NCBI RefSeq assembly: GCF_003946885.1
Contig: NZ_RWKQ01000006.1
Span: 59,748 to 115,497, forward strand
Reading direction: 5' to 3'
Origin: Specibacter cremeus
Lineage (GTDB): Bacteria; Actinomycetota; Actinomycetes; Actinomycetales; Micrococcaceae
DNA length: 55,750 bases
In this document: piece by piece, positions 8,666 through 15,909 of the stretch
Layout: every line of letters begins with the position of its first letter
How positions within the stretch are numbered: position 1 is the stretch's first letter
Made by a program: the position numbers and the translations under genes
The notes under the pieces: model-generated
Told to the model about the DNA's origin: nothing
The model's input: only the letters and a program-made list of their open reading frames with translations
Database searches by the model: none

Positions 8666-9301
8666 ATGCGCGTACTGGTTGTCGACCATCCCCTGGTAGC
8701 CCACAAACTCACCGTCCTGCGGGACAAGAACACCCCGTCCCCGGTGTTCCGGCAGCTCACCGAGGAACTCGTCACCCTGCTTGCCTATGAGGCCACCCGG
8801 GAGGTCCGGGTCGAGCAGGTCGCCATCGAGACGCCGGTCACCGCCACCACCGGCACGGGCCTGGTCAAGCCGACGCCGCTCGTGGTGCCGATCCTGCGCG
8901 CCGGCCTGGGCATGCTCGAGGGCATGACCCGGTTGCTGCCCACCGCCGAGGTCGGGTTCCTGGGCATGGCCCGCAACGAGGAAACCCTCGAGGCAATCAC
9001 CTATGCCGAACGCCTGCCCGACGACCTGACCGGCCGCCAGGTCTACGTGCTCGATCCGATGCTCGCCACCGGCGGCACGCTGATCGAGGCCATCAGGTTC
9101 CTGTTCGACCGTGGCGCCGCCGACATCACTTGCATCTGCCTGCTGGCCGCGCCAGAGGGCCTGGCGAAGCTGCGTGCCGCCCATGAAGGCAACAACGTCC
9201 ACGTGGTCCTGGCCTCGATCGACGAGGGCCTGAACGAGAACGCCTACATCGTCCCGGGTCTGGGCGACGCCGGCGACCGGTTGTACGGCGTCGTCGACTG
9301 A
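8666..9301 (+). CDS. upp: uracil phosphoribosyltransferase
   Basis: A 211-residue enzyme that makes UMP from uracil and PRPP in pyrimidine salvage. The whole sequence is typical: [20 protein letters not shown] at the start, [11 protein letters not shown], the PRPP loop DPMLATGGT near residues 131-139, and the C-terminal uracil-binding [11 protein letters not shown]. No ribosome-binding site fits in the short gap to tadA, so it may be leaderless. A perfect palindrome starts 16 nt after the stop. Confidence 0.97.
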   Translation: MRVLVVDHPLVAHKLTVLRDKNTPSPVFRQLTEELVTLLAYEATREVRVEQVAIETPVTATTGTGLVKPTPLVVPILRAGLGMLEGMTRLLPTAEVGFLGMARNEETLEAITYAERLPDDLTGRQVYVLDPMLATGGTLIEAIRFLFDRGAADITCICLLAAPEGLAKLRAAHEGNNVHVVLASIDEGLNENAYIVPGLGDAGDRLYGVVD

Positions 9302-9317
9302 CCCGGCCCTACTGTTC

Positions 9318-9365
9318 CGGGTCTCGACAGGCTCGACCACCGGTGGTCGAGCCTGTCGAGACCCG
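9318..9365. repeat. perfect 48-nt palindrome, solo copy of a dispersed element
   Basis: CGGGTCTCGACAGGCTCGAC is followed by its exact reverse complement around a central CACCGGTG, with no loop. It lies between the convergent ends of upp and the transglycosylase-like gene, where it could end both transcripts. The same core recurs in the clusters at 33708-33868 and 49257-49396. Confidence 0.9.
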
Positions 9366-9379
9366 TCACAGAGGGGGAA

Positions 9380-10051
9380 TCAGTACCAGCCGATCGACGT
9401 CTCGTGGTCCCAGGCGCCGCAGGGGGAGCCGTACCGGTCCTTGACGTAGCCCAGGCCCCAGTCGATCTGGGTGCGGTAGTTCGTGCGCCAGTCGCTGCCC
9501 ACGCTGTCCATCTTCGAGGCCGGCAGCGACTGGGCGATGCCGTAGGCCAGGGACGACGGGTTCTCGGCCGTGGTCTGCCAGTCGGACTCGCGGTTCCACA
9601 GCTGCACCAGGCAGGACATCTGGTCCTGGCCCCAGCCGAAGTCCCCGAGCTTGGAGGCGGCGTACTTCTGCGCGCCGACCGGGTCGTCGACGGGGCCGGC
9701 GCCGGCGCCCAGCGGCTTGACATCGTTGGCCGCGCCGGTGACCGCGGGCACGTTCGTGGTGTTCTCTGCGACGGTCTTGACGGCGATCGTGGCGAAATTG
9801 ACGGTGGCCTTGCCCGGCGCCGTGACGGCGGCGGAGACATTGGATCCGGCCGCCTGCGGGCCGGCGGTGGTGGCGGAGGTGGCGGCGTGGGCGATGCCCG
9901 CCCCGGCCAGCAGCGCACCGGCGACGGCGACCGCCGTCATGCGTGCGGCCGGCGCCCCGGGTTTGGGGGCGGCGTCCCAGAGCAGGCGGGCCAGTGAATC
10001 CTTGCGTACCGGTTTGGCGCGGCGACGGCCGTGCTGCGGCAGTGTTGACAT
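9380..10051 (-). CDS. secreted lytic transglycosylase-like cell-wall hydrolase
   Basis: A 223-residue exported protein. A basic N-terminus (QHGRRRAKPVRK) leads to a signal peptide core around residues 38-57 ending AHA. A low-complexity Ala/Thr region follows, then a short lysozyme-like domain from about residue 125: GAQKYAASKLGDFGWGQDQMSCLVQLWNRESDWQ with candidate catalytic Glu155, then AYGIAQSLPASKM and WGLGYVKDRYGSPCGAWDH. Cys147 and the late Cys may form a disulfide. The leader carries a c-di-AMP riboswitch, the arrangement known for Rpf-type and NlpC-type cell-wall enzymes in actinobacteria, so expression should respond to c-di-AMP. Confidence 0.85.
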   Translation of the reverse strand: MSTLPQHGRRRAKPVRKDSLARLLWDAAPKPGAPAARMTAVAVAGALLAGAGIAHAATSATTAGPQAAGSNVSAAVTAPGKATVNFATIAVKTVAENTTNVPAVTGAANDVKPLGAGAGPVDDPVGAQKYAASKLGDFGWGQDQMSCLVQLWNRESDWQTTAENPSSLAYGIAQSLPASKMDSVGSDWRTNYRTQIDWGLGYVKDRYGSPCGAWDHETSIGWY

Positions 10052-10069
10052 GAAGAACCTCTCTCAACG

Positions 10070-10235
10070 CCTGCGAGGTGAGCTGTCGGGTTCGGATGAG
10101 AGCATCCGGGCGCGCCAGGGCGCGACTTAACCCCAAGGGCTTCCAAGGGTGGAGGCCCGCAAAAAGTGGGTCCCCCGTCTCTGCCGCAATAGCTGAACGG
10201 GCGTGGGCGGCGGCAGAGCTCGGCGAACCGTCCAG
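10070..10235 (-). promoter_or_regulatory. c-di-AMP (ydaO-yuaA) riboswitch
   Basis: Read on the minus strand, the leader contains the conserved blocks of the ydaO-yuaA class in order: GGTTCGCCGAGCTCTGCCG, its partner CGGCAGAG followed by GGGGGACCCA, then TTGGGGTTAA, and finally ATCCGAACCCGACAGCTCACCTCGCAGGCG just before the coding region. In actinobacteria this riboswitch lies in front of cell-wall hydrolase genes and lowers expression when c-di-AMP is bound. The limits are approximate. Confidence 0.85.
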
Positions 10236-10336
10236 GCATGCCCAGGGTCGAAATCGACCGGCGGGCACCCCATCCACGATACAGATCCGAGACCACTAAG
10301 TCACATTTTGGTAACGAAGGTCACCCACATGCCATT

Positions 10337-10368
10337 TACTTAGCATTGCTAATGACCTATGCTAAGTA
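10337..10368. promoter_or_regulatory. operator for the MarR-family regulator
   Basis: A perfect 10-bp inverted repeat TACTTAGCAT (10337-10346) / ATGCTAAGTA (10359-10368) with 12 nt between arms. An inner palindrome TTAGCATTGCTAA overlaps the left arm, giving three TTAGCA half-sites. It lies 31 nt before the marR-like start in an AT-rich patch, as expected for autoregulation. Confidence 0.7.
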
Positions 10369-10399
10369 TCTGGGATACGTGACGCAGGGACAGTGGTGC

Positions 10400-10897
10400 A
10401 TGACTGACATGGTTGATGAGAAAAGTACGACGGCGGGGCCCGGCCCCGCGGCGCCGGTCGCCAAGCCACGGGGCAGGGGCTCGAGCATCGGGCCCCTCGC
10501 GGCCGAGCTGCGCGTGGCCATCATGCGCACCTCGCGCCGGCTGCGCACCGAGGCCGCCGGCCATGCGCTCAGCCCCGGCCAATACTCCGTGCTGAATGCC
10601 GTGTCCAAGGCGCCGCTGGGCATCGGCCAGCTGGCCGAGCGGGAGATGATCCAGGCACCGTCCATGACCAGGATCGTCAACGCGCTGGAGGCCGATGGGC
10701 TCGTGGCGCGGTGCGACAACCCGGCCGACAAGCGCCAGGTCCTCGTCAAGATCACCGACGACGGCGCCGCCCGGCTGATCGAGGCCCGGTCGAAGCGGAC
10801 CCAGTGGCTGGCCACCCGGATCGCCGCGCGCAGCCCCGAGGACCGGGCCATCCTGGCCGAGGCGGCCCGGATCCTGCAGGAGATGAGCGCCCAATGA
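10400..10897 (+). CDS. MarR-family transcriptional regulator
   Basis: A 165-residue protein with a 30-residue basic, Pro/Gly-rich start and then a MarR winged-helix domain: LRVAIMRTSRRLRTEAAGHALSPGQYSVL, helix-turn-helix GIGQLAEREMIQAPSMTRIVNALEADGLV, and the wing ARCDNPADKRQVLVKITDDG with the conserved D-x-R. AGGGA lies 9 nt before the ATG at 10400. Its stop overlaps the start of the MFS gene, so it almost certainly controls that exporter and itself, probably released by a phenolic or other toxic ligand, which cannot be read from sequence. Confidence 0.92.
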   Translation: MTDMVDEKSTTAGPGPAAPVAKPRGRGSSIGPLAAELRVAIMRTSRRLRTEAAGHALSPGQYSVLNAVSKAPLGIGQLAEREMIQAPSMTRIVNALEADGLVARCDNPADKRQVLVKITDDGAARLIEARSKRTQWLATRIAARSPEDRAILAEAARILQEMSAQ

Positions 10898-12159
10898 GTT
10901 CCATGTTCCGCGCGCTGCGGGTCTTCAACTACCGGCTGTGGGTGTCCGGGGCGTTGGTGTCGAACATCGGCACGTGGATGCAGCGCGTGGCCCAGGACTG
11001 GCTCGTGTTGACCATCCTGACACACAACGACGGCACGGCCGCCGGCATCACCACGGGCCTGCAATTCCTGCCCATCGTCTTCCTCGGCCCCTGGGCCGGC
11101 GTCCTCGCCGACCGCGTCAACAAGCGCAAGCTGCTGCTCGCCACGCAAACCGCCATGGGCCTGTGCGCGCTCACCCTCGGCCTGCTCGTGGTCACCGGCA
11201 CGGTCGAACTCTGGCACGTGTATGCCCTGGCCCTGCTGCTCGGGGTCGCCAGCGCCCTCGACGCCCCGTCCCGGCAGGCGTTCGTCTCGGAGGTGGTGGA
11301 CACGCCCGACGTGCCCAACGCCGTCGCCCTCAACAGCGCCTCCTTCAACCTGGCCCGGCTGGCCGGCCCCGGCATCGCCGGCCTGGTCATCGCGTGGGTC
11401 GGCACCGGGCCCGCGTTCCTGCTCAACGCCGCCAGCTTCCTGGCCGTGATCATCTCGCTGTGGCGCATGCGATCGCACGAGCTGCACCCCGTGGCGCGCG
11501 TCCCCCGGGCCAAGGGGCAGATCCGGGCCGGGCTCGTCTACATCCGCCAACGCCCCGACCTGGTGATGATCATGGTGCTCGTGTTCCTGATCGGCACGTT
11601 CGGCATGAACTTCCAGATCACCAACGCACTCATGGCCACGACCGTGTTCCACCTGGGCCCGGGCGAGTTCGGCCTGCTCGGCTCGATCATGGCGATCGGC
11701 ACGCTGGCGGCCGCCCTGCTGGCCGCCCGCCGCAAGAACGTGCGCATGCTCTACGTCGTCGGCGGGGCGCTCGCGTTCGGTGTCACGGTCGTCATCGCCG
11801 CGCTCATGCCCTCCTACTTCTGGTACGCCGTGGCGCTGGTGCCGGTCGGCTTGGCGGCGCTGACGTTCATGAATGCGTGCAACACGACCGTCCAGTTGAC
11901 GACGGACCCGGCCATGCGCGGGCGCGTGCTGGCCGTGTACATGGTGCTGCTGCAGGGCGGGACCCCGATCGGCGCACCGCTGGTCGGCTGGATCGCCACC
12001 GAATTCGGTGCGCGCTGGTCACTGGTCATCGGCGCTGTCGTCGCCCTGGTTGCCGGCACGGTGGCGTTGATCCTGATGAACCGGCGCAACCAGGTGCGCC
12101 TGCGCGACCAGCTGCGCGGCTTCCGCCCGGCGTTCCTGGTCCGGACGGCGCGCGCCTGA
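10894..12159 (+). CDS. MFS drug/metabolite exporter
   Basis: A 421-residue transporter with about 12 membrane helices. It opens FRALRVFNYRLWVSGALVSNIGTWMQRVAQDWLVL, typical of the MFS subgroup with EntS-like and macrolide efflux proteins. The A-motif equivalent is GVLADRVNKRKLL between helices 2 and 3, and LDAPSRQAFVSEVV follows. The second half carries a weaker repeat. The ATG overlaps the marR stop by 4 nt (ATGA), so translation is coupled and the pair forms a classic self-regulated efflux operon. Substrate unknown. Confidence 0.9.
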   Translation: MSSMFRALRVFNYRLWVSGALVSNIGTWMQRVAQDWLVLTILTHNDGTAAGITTGLQFLPIVFLGPWAGVLADRVNKRKLLLATQTAMGLCALTLGLLVVTGTVELWHVYALALLLGVASALDAPSRQAFVSEVVDTPDVPNAVALNSASFNLARLAGPGIAGLVIAWVGTGPAFLLNAASFLAVIISLWRMRSHELHPVARVPRAKGQIRAGLVYIRQRPDLVMIMVLVFLIGTFGMNFQITNALMATTVFHLGPGEFGLLGSIMAIGTLAAALLAARRKNVRMLYVVGGALAFGVTVVIAALMPSYFWYAVALVPVGLAALTFMNACNTTVQLTTDPAMRGRVLAVYMVLLQGGTPIGAPLVGWIATEFGARWSLVIGAVVALVAGTVALILMNRRNQVRLRDQLRGFRPAFLVRTARA

Positions 12160-12322
12160 CACGCCTGAAATACTTGAAGTTGCCATCGAATGAAAATAAA
12201 TATCATACGGGGGTGGGGAACAAAGTGGGGTTGTGGCGGCCCCTTTTCCGGCGTCCGGGGGCGCGCGTGAAGGGTGCGGACAAAAGTGCCTGGCCCGGCC
12301 TTGAATATGCCTGCTGAAATCA

Positions 12323-12351
12323 TTGACGGCCCCATTTCGCCGGACTAGGAT
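12323..12351 (+). promoter_or_regulatory. strong sigma-A type promoter
   Basis: TTGACG (12323-12328), exactly 17 nt, then TAGGAT (12346-12351). No other candidate in the 559-nt gap after the MFS gene fits as well. The next large gene downstream starts at 12719, so a transcript from here would have a leader of about 360 nt. Confidence 0.55.
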
Positions 12352-12718
12352 CTCTTTATCAGTGCGACGAACGGGCGCGAACGTGCGGCCGTCTCGCCGG
12401 GGTCCCGCTGAAGTCGGAGGATTTATGGGGGATGCGCCGGAATAATTGCCAAGGCACGCAGAGACCCGGGATGGGGCGCCGGTGATCTGTAGCCCCTTAC
12501 CAGGGGCATGGGGCACCGTCATTTCACGGCACCGGCCGCAATTGGAATTCTCCACATCGCGGCGTACACGGGGACGTTGAGTTTGAACAAGCCCAACCAT
12601 CGTCCCGTCTGTTTTCCGCCGAATCGCATGGTGAGCGGCGGGGATAATCCGCGCATAGGGGCAATTAAATTGCCGTTGAGTAATTGTTGACCCCTTTTTG
12701 ATGCTTGAGGAGTGTGAA
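12352..12718 (+). other. long structured leader of the cysteine-ladder gene
   Basis: This stretch has no recognisable gene on either strand. It holds a possible six-codon leader peptide (ATG at 12425, stop TAA at 12443-12445, reading MGDAPE) behind a good GGAGGA site. A stable hairpin GCCCCT-TACC-AGGGGC lies at 12492-12507, and further short GC stems occur near 12620-12650. The last 100 nt are AT-rich compared with the genes around it. Whether it is an untranslated leader, a small RNA or simply spacer cannot be settled from sequence alone. Confidence 0.4.
12660..12674. promoter_or_regulatory. 15-bp palindrome GGCAATT-A-AATTGCC
   Basis: A perfect palindrome 44 nt before the start codon of the cysteine-ladder gene, in AT-rich sequence. 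It is a candidate operator for an unknown regulator, or it belongs to a promoter closer to the gene. Confidence 0.4.
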
Positions 12719-14674
12719 ATGGCTGACGAAGCTTTGATCAATGATCTGGCCGGGGCCGCCCAGGCGATAGGTGCCTTCACCCACGAGGATGCCTTTCGAT
12801 CCCTGATCGACGCCTTCCGGGCCGGTGACCGGGACTCCTTCCGGCGTCTGCTGGAAGAGCGCAAGCTCGTGGAACGCTGCGAACTGGTCTGCGAGTGGAT
12901 CCGCAGCAAGGAGTGCGTCCTGCTCTGCTTGGAACTGTGCGGGCCGCCCACCGACATCGAATTGCCGGACCCGCGCGAGTTCGCCGCGGCGCTGGTCCGG
13001 ATCACCCAGGACGAGGAGCTGGTCGAGCGCCTGGCCGCGACGGTCGAACACCGCGACGGTGACGGATTCCGGGCGCTCTTGGCGGAGTTGAAGCTGGAGC
13101 GCTTCTGCCACCTGATCTGCCACTGGGTCTGTACCGTCCGCACCAGGCTGCTGTGCCGCGTGGTCTGTTCCCCGGAGCCCCAGCGGCCGGTGTATCTGGC
13201 CGAAGAGTTGACGGCCCTCGGCGCCGTCCTGGGCCGGCTCTTGGAGAACGAGAAGGCCTTTGCGCAGGCCGTCAAGGCAGCCGAGTCCGGCAACTGCGAG
13301 TTGATGCGCCAGATCCTGGTGCGCAACGACCTGGACCAGAACTGCACGGTGATCTGCGAATGGTTCTGCAGTTGGCGGTGCGTGCGCATCTGTTTCACCC
13401 TCTGCCGGCCATTCCCGATCGAGACGACGGACAACCCGCTCCGCGAGGCCTTCGATTTTGCGCAGGCCGTCTCGAAGCTGGCGGACAACCGGTCCGCACT
13501 GGGCAGACTGGCCGACGCGGTGGCCTCCGGGGACGAGGCGGCCTATGCGGGCCTGGTGGACGAGCTGGGGCTCGCCCGGTTCTGCACCCAGCTGTGCCAC
13601 TGGATTTGTTCATTCCACTGCCGACTGCTCTGCCAGTGCGTGTGCACCCCGGTCCTGCGGCCCTGGTTCACCCACATCGGGCACTTCGACATCTATGCCG
13701 ACATCGATCCGGGAACCGGCCTGACCAACAAGGGGTTGTCGTACTCGGGCTTGAGCAGCAACGGCGGTCCGGGATTCGGCTTCTTCGACTGCCTTGAGCT
13801 GCGCGGATTCTGTCCCGTTGCCTCACCGATCGACGGCACAGCGATGAAGTACCGGTTCCTGATCGCCGGCACCAATGCGCCGATCACCGGCAGCCGGGTC
13901 TGCAACGCGGACGCCGGCACCCGGCTGATTTCGTGGCCGGAGAATCTGGCCGGCGTGGCCGGCGCGGTCAACGTCCCGACGTTCCAGAGCATCTCGATCG
14001 AGGGCAGCCCGGTCCCGGACCCGGTGCCGCCTGCACCGGGGGCCCCGTGGCAGGGACCGAGCAGACACGTCATCGTCCCGGACGCACAGGGCTGGATCGT
14101 GGTGGACCCGGACTCCATCTCCGGCGGGTTCACGACCCTGGTCGGGTACGACACCGGCGTGGACGTGCCCGGCGGGGACCCGTCCGGCGGAATCGTCGCC
14201 GGTGATCCCATTCCGGCGGCGAACCAGAAGGACGGTGCCGATCTTGGCATCATCTTCGAGGCCACCCGGGTGGTCGGTTCGGGGCCGATCGCCGACTTCA
14301 GCAACTCGCTGGCAAAGGTGCACATCAACAATTGGGATGCCATCCGCGCGCTGACCATCCAGCAGTTCCTCGTCGGCCCGTTGCTCGGGTGCACCCCCAT
14401 CAGCACGGCCCTGGACCTGAACTACACCACGGATCACGAACTGATGGCGGACTGGAGCCTCTCGGTCACCAGTTTCTCGTCCTCCGCACCGGGGACCGTG
14501 GTCAGCGGGTCCGGCCCGCGCGGCGCGTCCGCGCACCAGCACATCGACACGAGTACGTGGAATCCATGCTCCTATGTCGTCTCGCTCGTCACCCGGACGT
14601 CCCGCACCACGGGCCTGTTCGACGACGTTGCGCTGACAACGCAGATCACCTTCTGCATCGGGGTGGGCGGCTAG
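12719..14674 (+). CDS. cysteine-ladder repeat protein, unknown function
   Basis: A 651-residue protein of a family I do not recognise. Residues 1-312 contain four repeats of 76-80 residues. Each has an acidic/hydrophobic helical part (pattern F..L...GD...F..LL.E..L) followed by a ladder C-x3-C-x-W-x-C-x3-C-x3-C-x3-C. Ladder Cys are 54, 58, 66, 70, 74 (Arg at 62); 130, 134, 138, 146, 150 (Thr at 142); 209, 213, 217, 221, 225, 229; and 289, 293, 297, 301, 305, 309 (plus 307). The Trp (60, 136, 215, 295) is preceded alternately by Glu and His. The C-terminal 340 residues look beta-rich (GHFDIYADIDPGTG, SISIEG, VIVPDAQGWIVVDPDS) with six scattered Cys. There is no signal peptide or membrane helix, so the Cys should stay reduced; metal binding is inference. 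GAGGAG lies 6 nt before the ATG. Confidence 0.85.
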   Translation: MADEALINDLAGAAQAIGAFTHEDAFRSLIDAFRAGDRDSFRRLLEERKLVERCELVCEWIRSKECVLLCLELCGPPTDIELPDPREFAAALVRITQDEELVERLAATVEHRDGDGFRALLAELKLERFCHLICHWVCTVRTRLLCRVVCSPEPQRPVYLAEELTALGAVLGRLLENEKAFAQAVKAAESGNCELMRQILVRNDLDQNCTVICEWFCSWRCVRICFTLCRPFPIETTDNPLREAFDFAQAVSKLADNRSALGRLADAVASGDEAAYAGLVDELGLARFCTQLCHWICSFHCRLLCQCVCTPVLRPWFTHIGHFDIYADIDPGTGLTNKGLSYSGLSSNGGPGFGFFDCLELRGFCPVASPIDGTAMKYRFLIAGTNAPITGSRVCNADAGTRLISWPENLAGVAGAVNVPTFQSISIEGSPVPDPVPPAPGAPWQGPSRHVIVPDAQGWIVVDPDSISGGFTTLVGYDTGVDVPGGDPSGGIVAGDPIPAANQKDGADLGIIFEATRVVGSGPIADFSNSLAKVHINNWDAIRALTIQQFLVGPLLGCTPISTALDLNYTTDHELMADWSLSVTSFSSSAPGTVVSGSGPRGASAHQHIDTSTWNPCSYVVSLVTRTSRTTGLFDDVALTTQITFCIGVGG

Positions 14675-14693
14675 GACGGCGCGGCGGGTGCCG

Positions 14694-15896
14694 CTACAAT
14701 GCGGCGCCCGCCTTTCCCACCACCGCGGTGCCGACCAGCCGGCCCGCCAGCGGGACCGCGGTGGCCTTGATGGCGGCCCGCCGCATCCACGAGGCGAGGG
14801 GCGTCGCGGGCACGAACCACTGCGCGGCGGCCGCCCCGGTCTTCTGGAACCCCAGCACGCGCGGGTGCCAACGGTCCTCGAAGGCGGCCAGGGCGGTCTG
14901 GACCGACCGGCCGCCGGCTCCTGCCCGGGCAAGTTCGTCGGCCAGCACGAACGCGCCCGCCATGCCCAGCGACGCGCCCTGGCCGGCCAGCAGGGAGACG
15001 GCCCCGGCGGCGTCGCCGAGCATGATGACCCGGTTGGCACGCCACCGCGGCATGACGATCTGGGCGACCTGGTCGTAGTACACGTCTCCGGGGCACTCAT
15101 CGAGCGCCTGCGGGCGGATCCACGCCAACCGGGCGCACCGGCGTCGCAGTTCGGTCCGCGGATCCGCGGGCAGGGCGGCGTCCGCGTTCCGGCACACCGC
15201 CATGACGCTGACGGTGCCGTCGCGGAGCGCGTAGAAGAACAGGGATTCGTTGCGGGTATCGGTCACCGCGTAGCGGTTGGTGACCAGCGCCGCGAGCCGC
15301 GGGTCGTGGAACTTGAACGCGGCGACGTGGAAGCCCAGGTATTTCATGAAGTCCGCTTCCGGGCCGAACGCGAGCGCCCTGATCTGCGAGTGCACGCCGT
15401 CGGCGCCGACGAGCAGGTCGGCCGTCTCCGTGCTGCCGTCGCTGAGGGTGGCCGTGACGGCGTGCGCGTCCTGGCTGACGGCCGTGACCGTCGTGCCGTA
15501 GCGCAGCCGCACGTTCCCCGGCAACGCCTCGCGCAGCGTGAGTTCGATGTCGGGGCGCATGATGCTTGTCAGCCGGTCCGCGTAGGCCGCGGAGAGCCGC
15601 TCAACCGGCAGCGACGCCGTCGGCTTCCCGGTCGCATCCACGTAGTCGACCCGCGGCACCCGGTAGCCGCGCTCCCGCAGGGTGGCGAGCACGCCGAGTT
15701 CCCCGGCCGCCTGCCAGCCGGGGCCGAAGAAGTCGATCATGTAGCCTTGGGTTCGCGGGCCGGGGGCATGGTCGACGACGCTGACGTCCCACCCGGCCCG
15801 GGCCAGGAAGGCCGCCGCGGCCAGGCCGCTGATGCCGGCACCGCAGATGACGGCGCCGGGCGCCGATCCGGGACGCGGCCGCACGGGCGAGGACAT
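14694..15896 (-). CDS. FAD-dependent monooxygenase (aromatic hydroxylase type)
   Basis: A 400-residue flavoprotein of the PHBH/UbiH-like class, which hydroxylates aromatic or polyketide-like substrates with NAD(P)H and oxygen. The N-terminal FAD-binding GxGxxG reads VICGAGISGLAAAAFLARAGWDVSVVD, the middle DG motif is LLVGADGVHSQIR (about residue 165-177), and the C-terminal GD motif is NRVIMLGDAAGAVSLLAGQGASLGMAGAFVLADEL. AGGAACGGTGGG precedes the ATG. It converges on the cysteine-ladder gene (19 nt apart). Its start lies only 13 nt after the stop of the broken tnpB on the same strand, so it may be transcribed from inside the insertion element. Substrate unknown. Confidence 0.88.
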   Translation of the reverse strand: MSSPVRPRPGSAPGAVICGAGISGLAAAAFLARAGWDVSVVDHAPGPRTQGYMIDFFGPGWQAAGELGVLATLRERGYRVPRVDYVDATGKPTASLPVERLSAAYADRLTSIMRPDIELTLREALPGNVRLRYGTTVTAVSQDAHAVTATLSDGSTETADLLVGADGVHSQIRALAFGPEADFMKYLGFHVAAFKFHDPRLAALVTNRYAVTDTRNESLFFYALRDGTVSVMAVCRNADAALPADPRTELRRRCARLAWIRPQALDECPGDVYYDQVAQIVMPRWRANRVIMLGDAAGAVSLLAGQGASLGMAGAFVLADELARAGAGGRSVQTALAAFEDRWHPRVLGFQKTGAAAAQWFVPATPLASWMRRAAIKATAVPLAGRLVGTAVVGKAGAAL

Positions 15897-15909
15897 GAAC
15901 CCACCGTTC

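Noticed and set aside
12425-12445. Six-codon leader peptide as a real gene
   Set aside because: The ribosome-binding site is good, but a six-codon frame is too short to support alone; kept only as part of the leader description.
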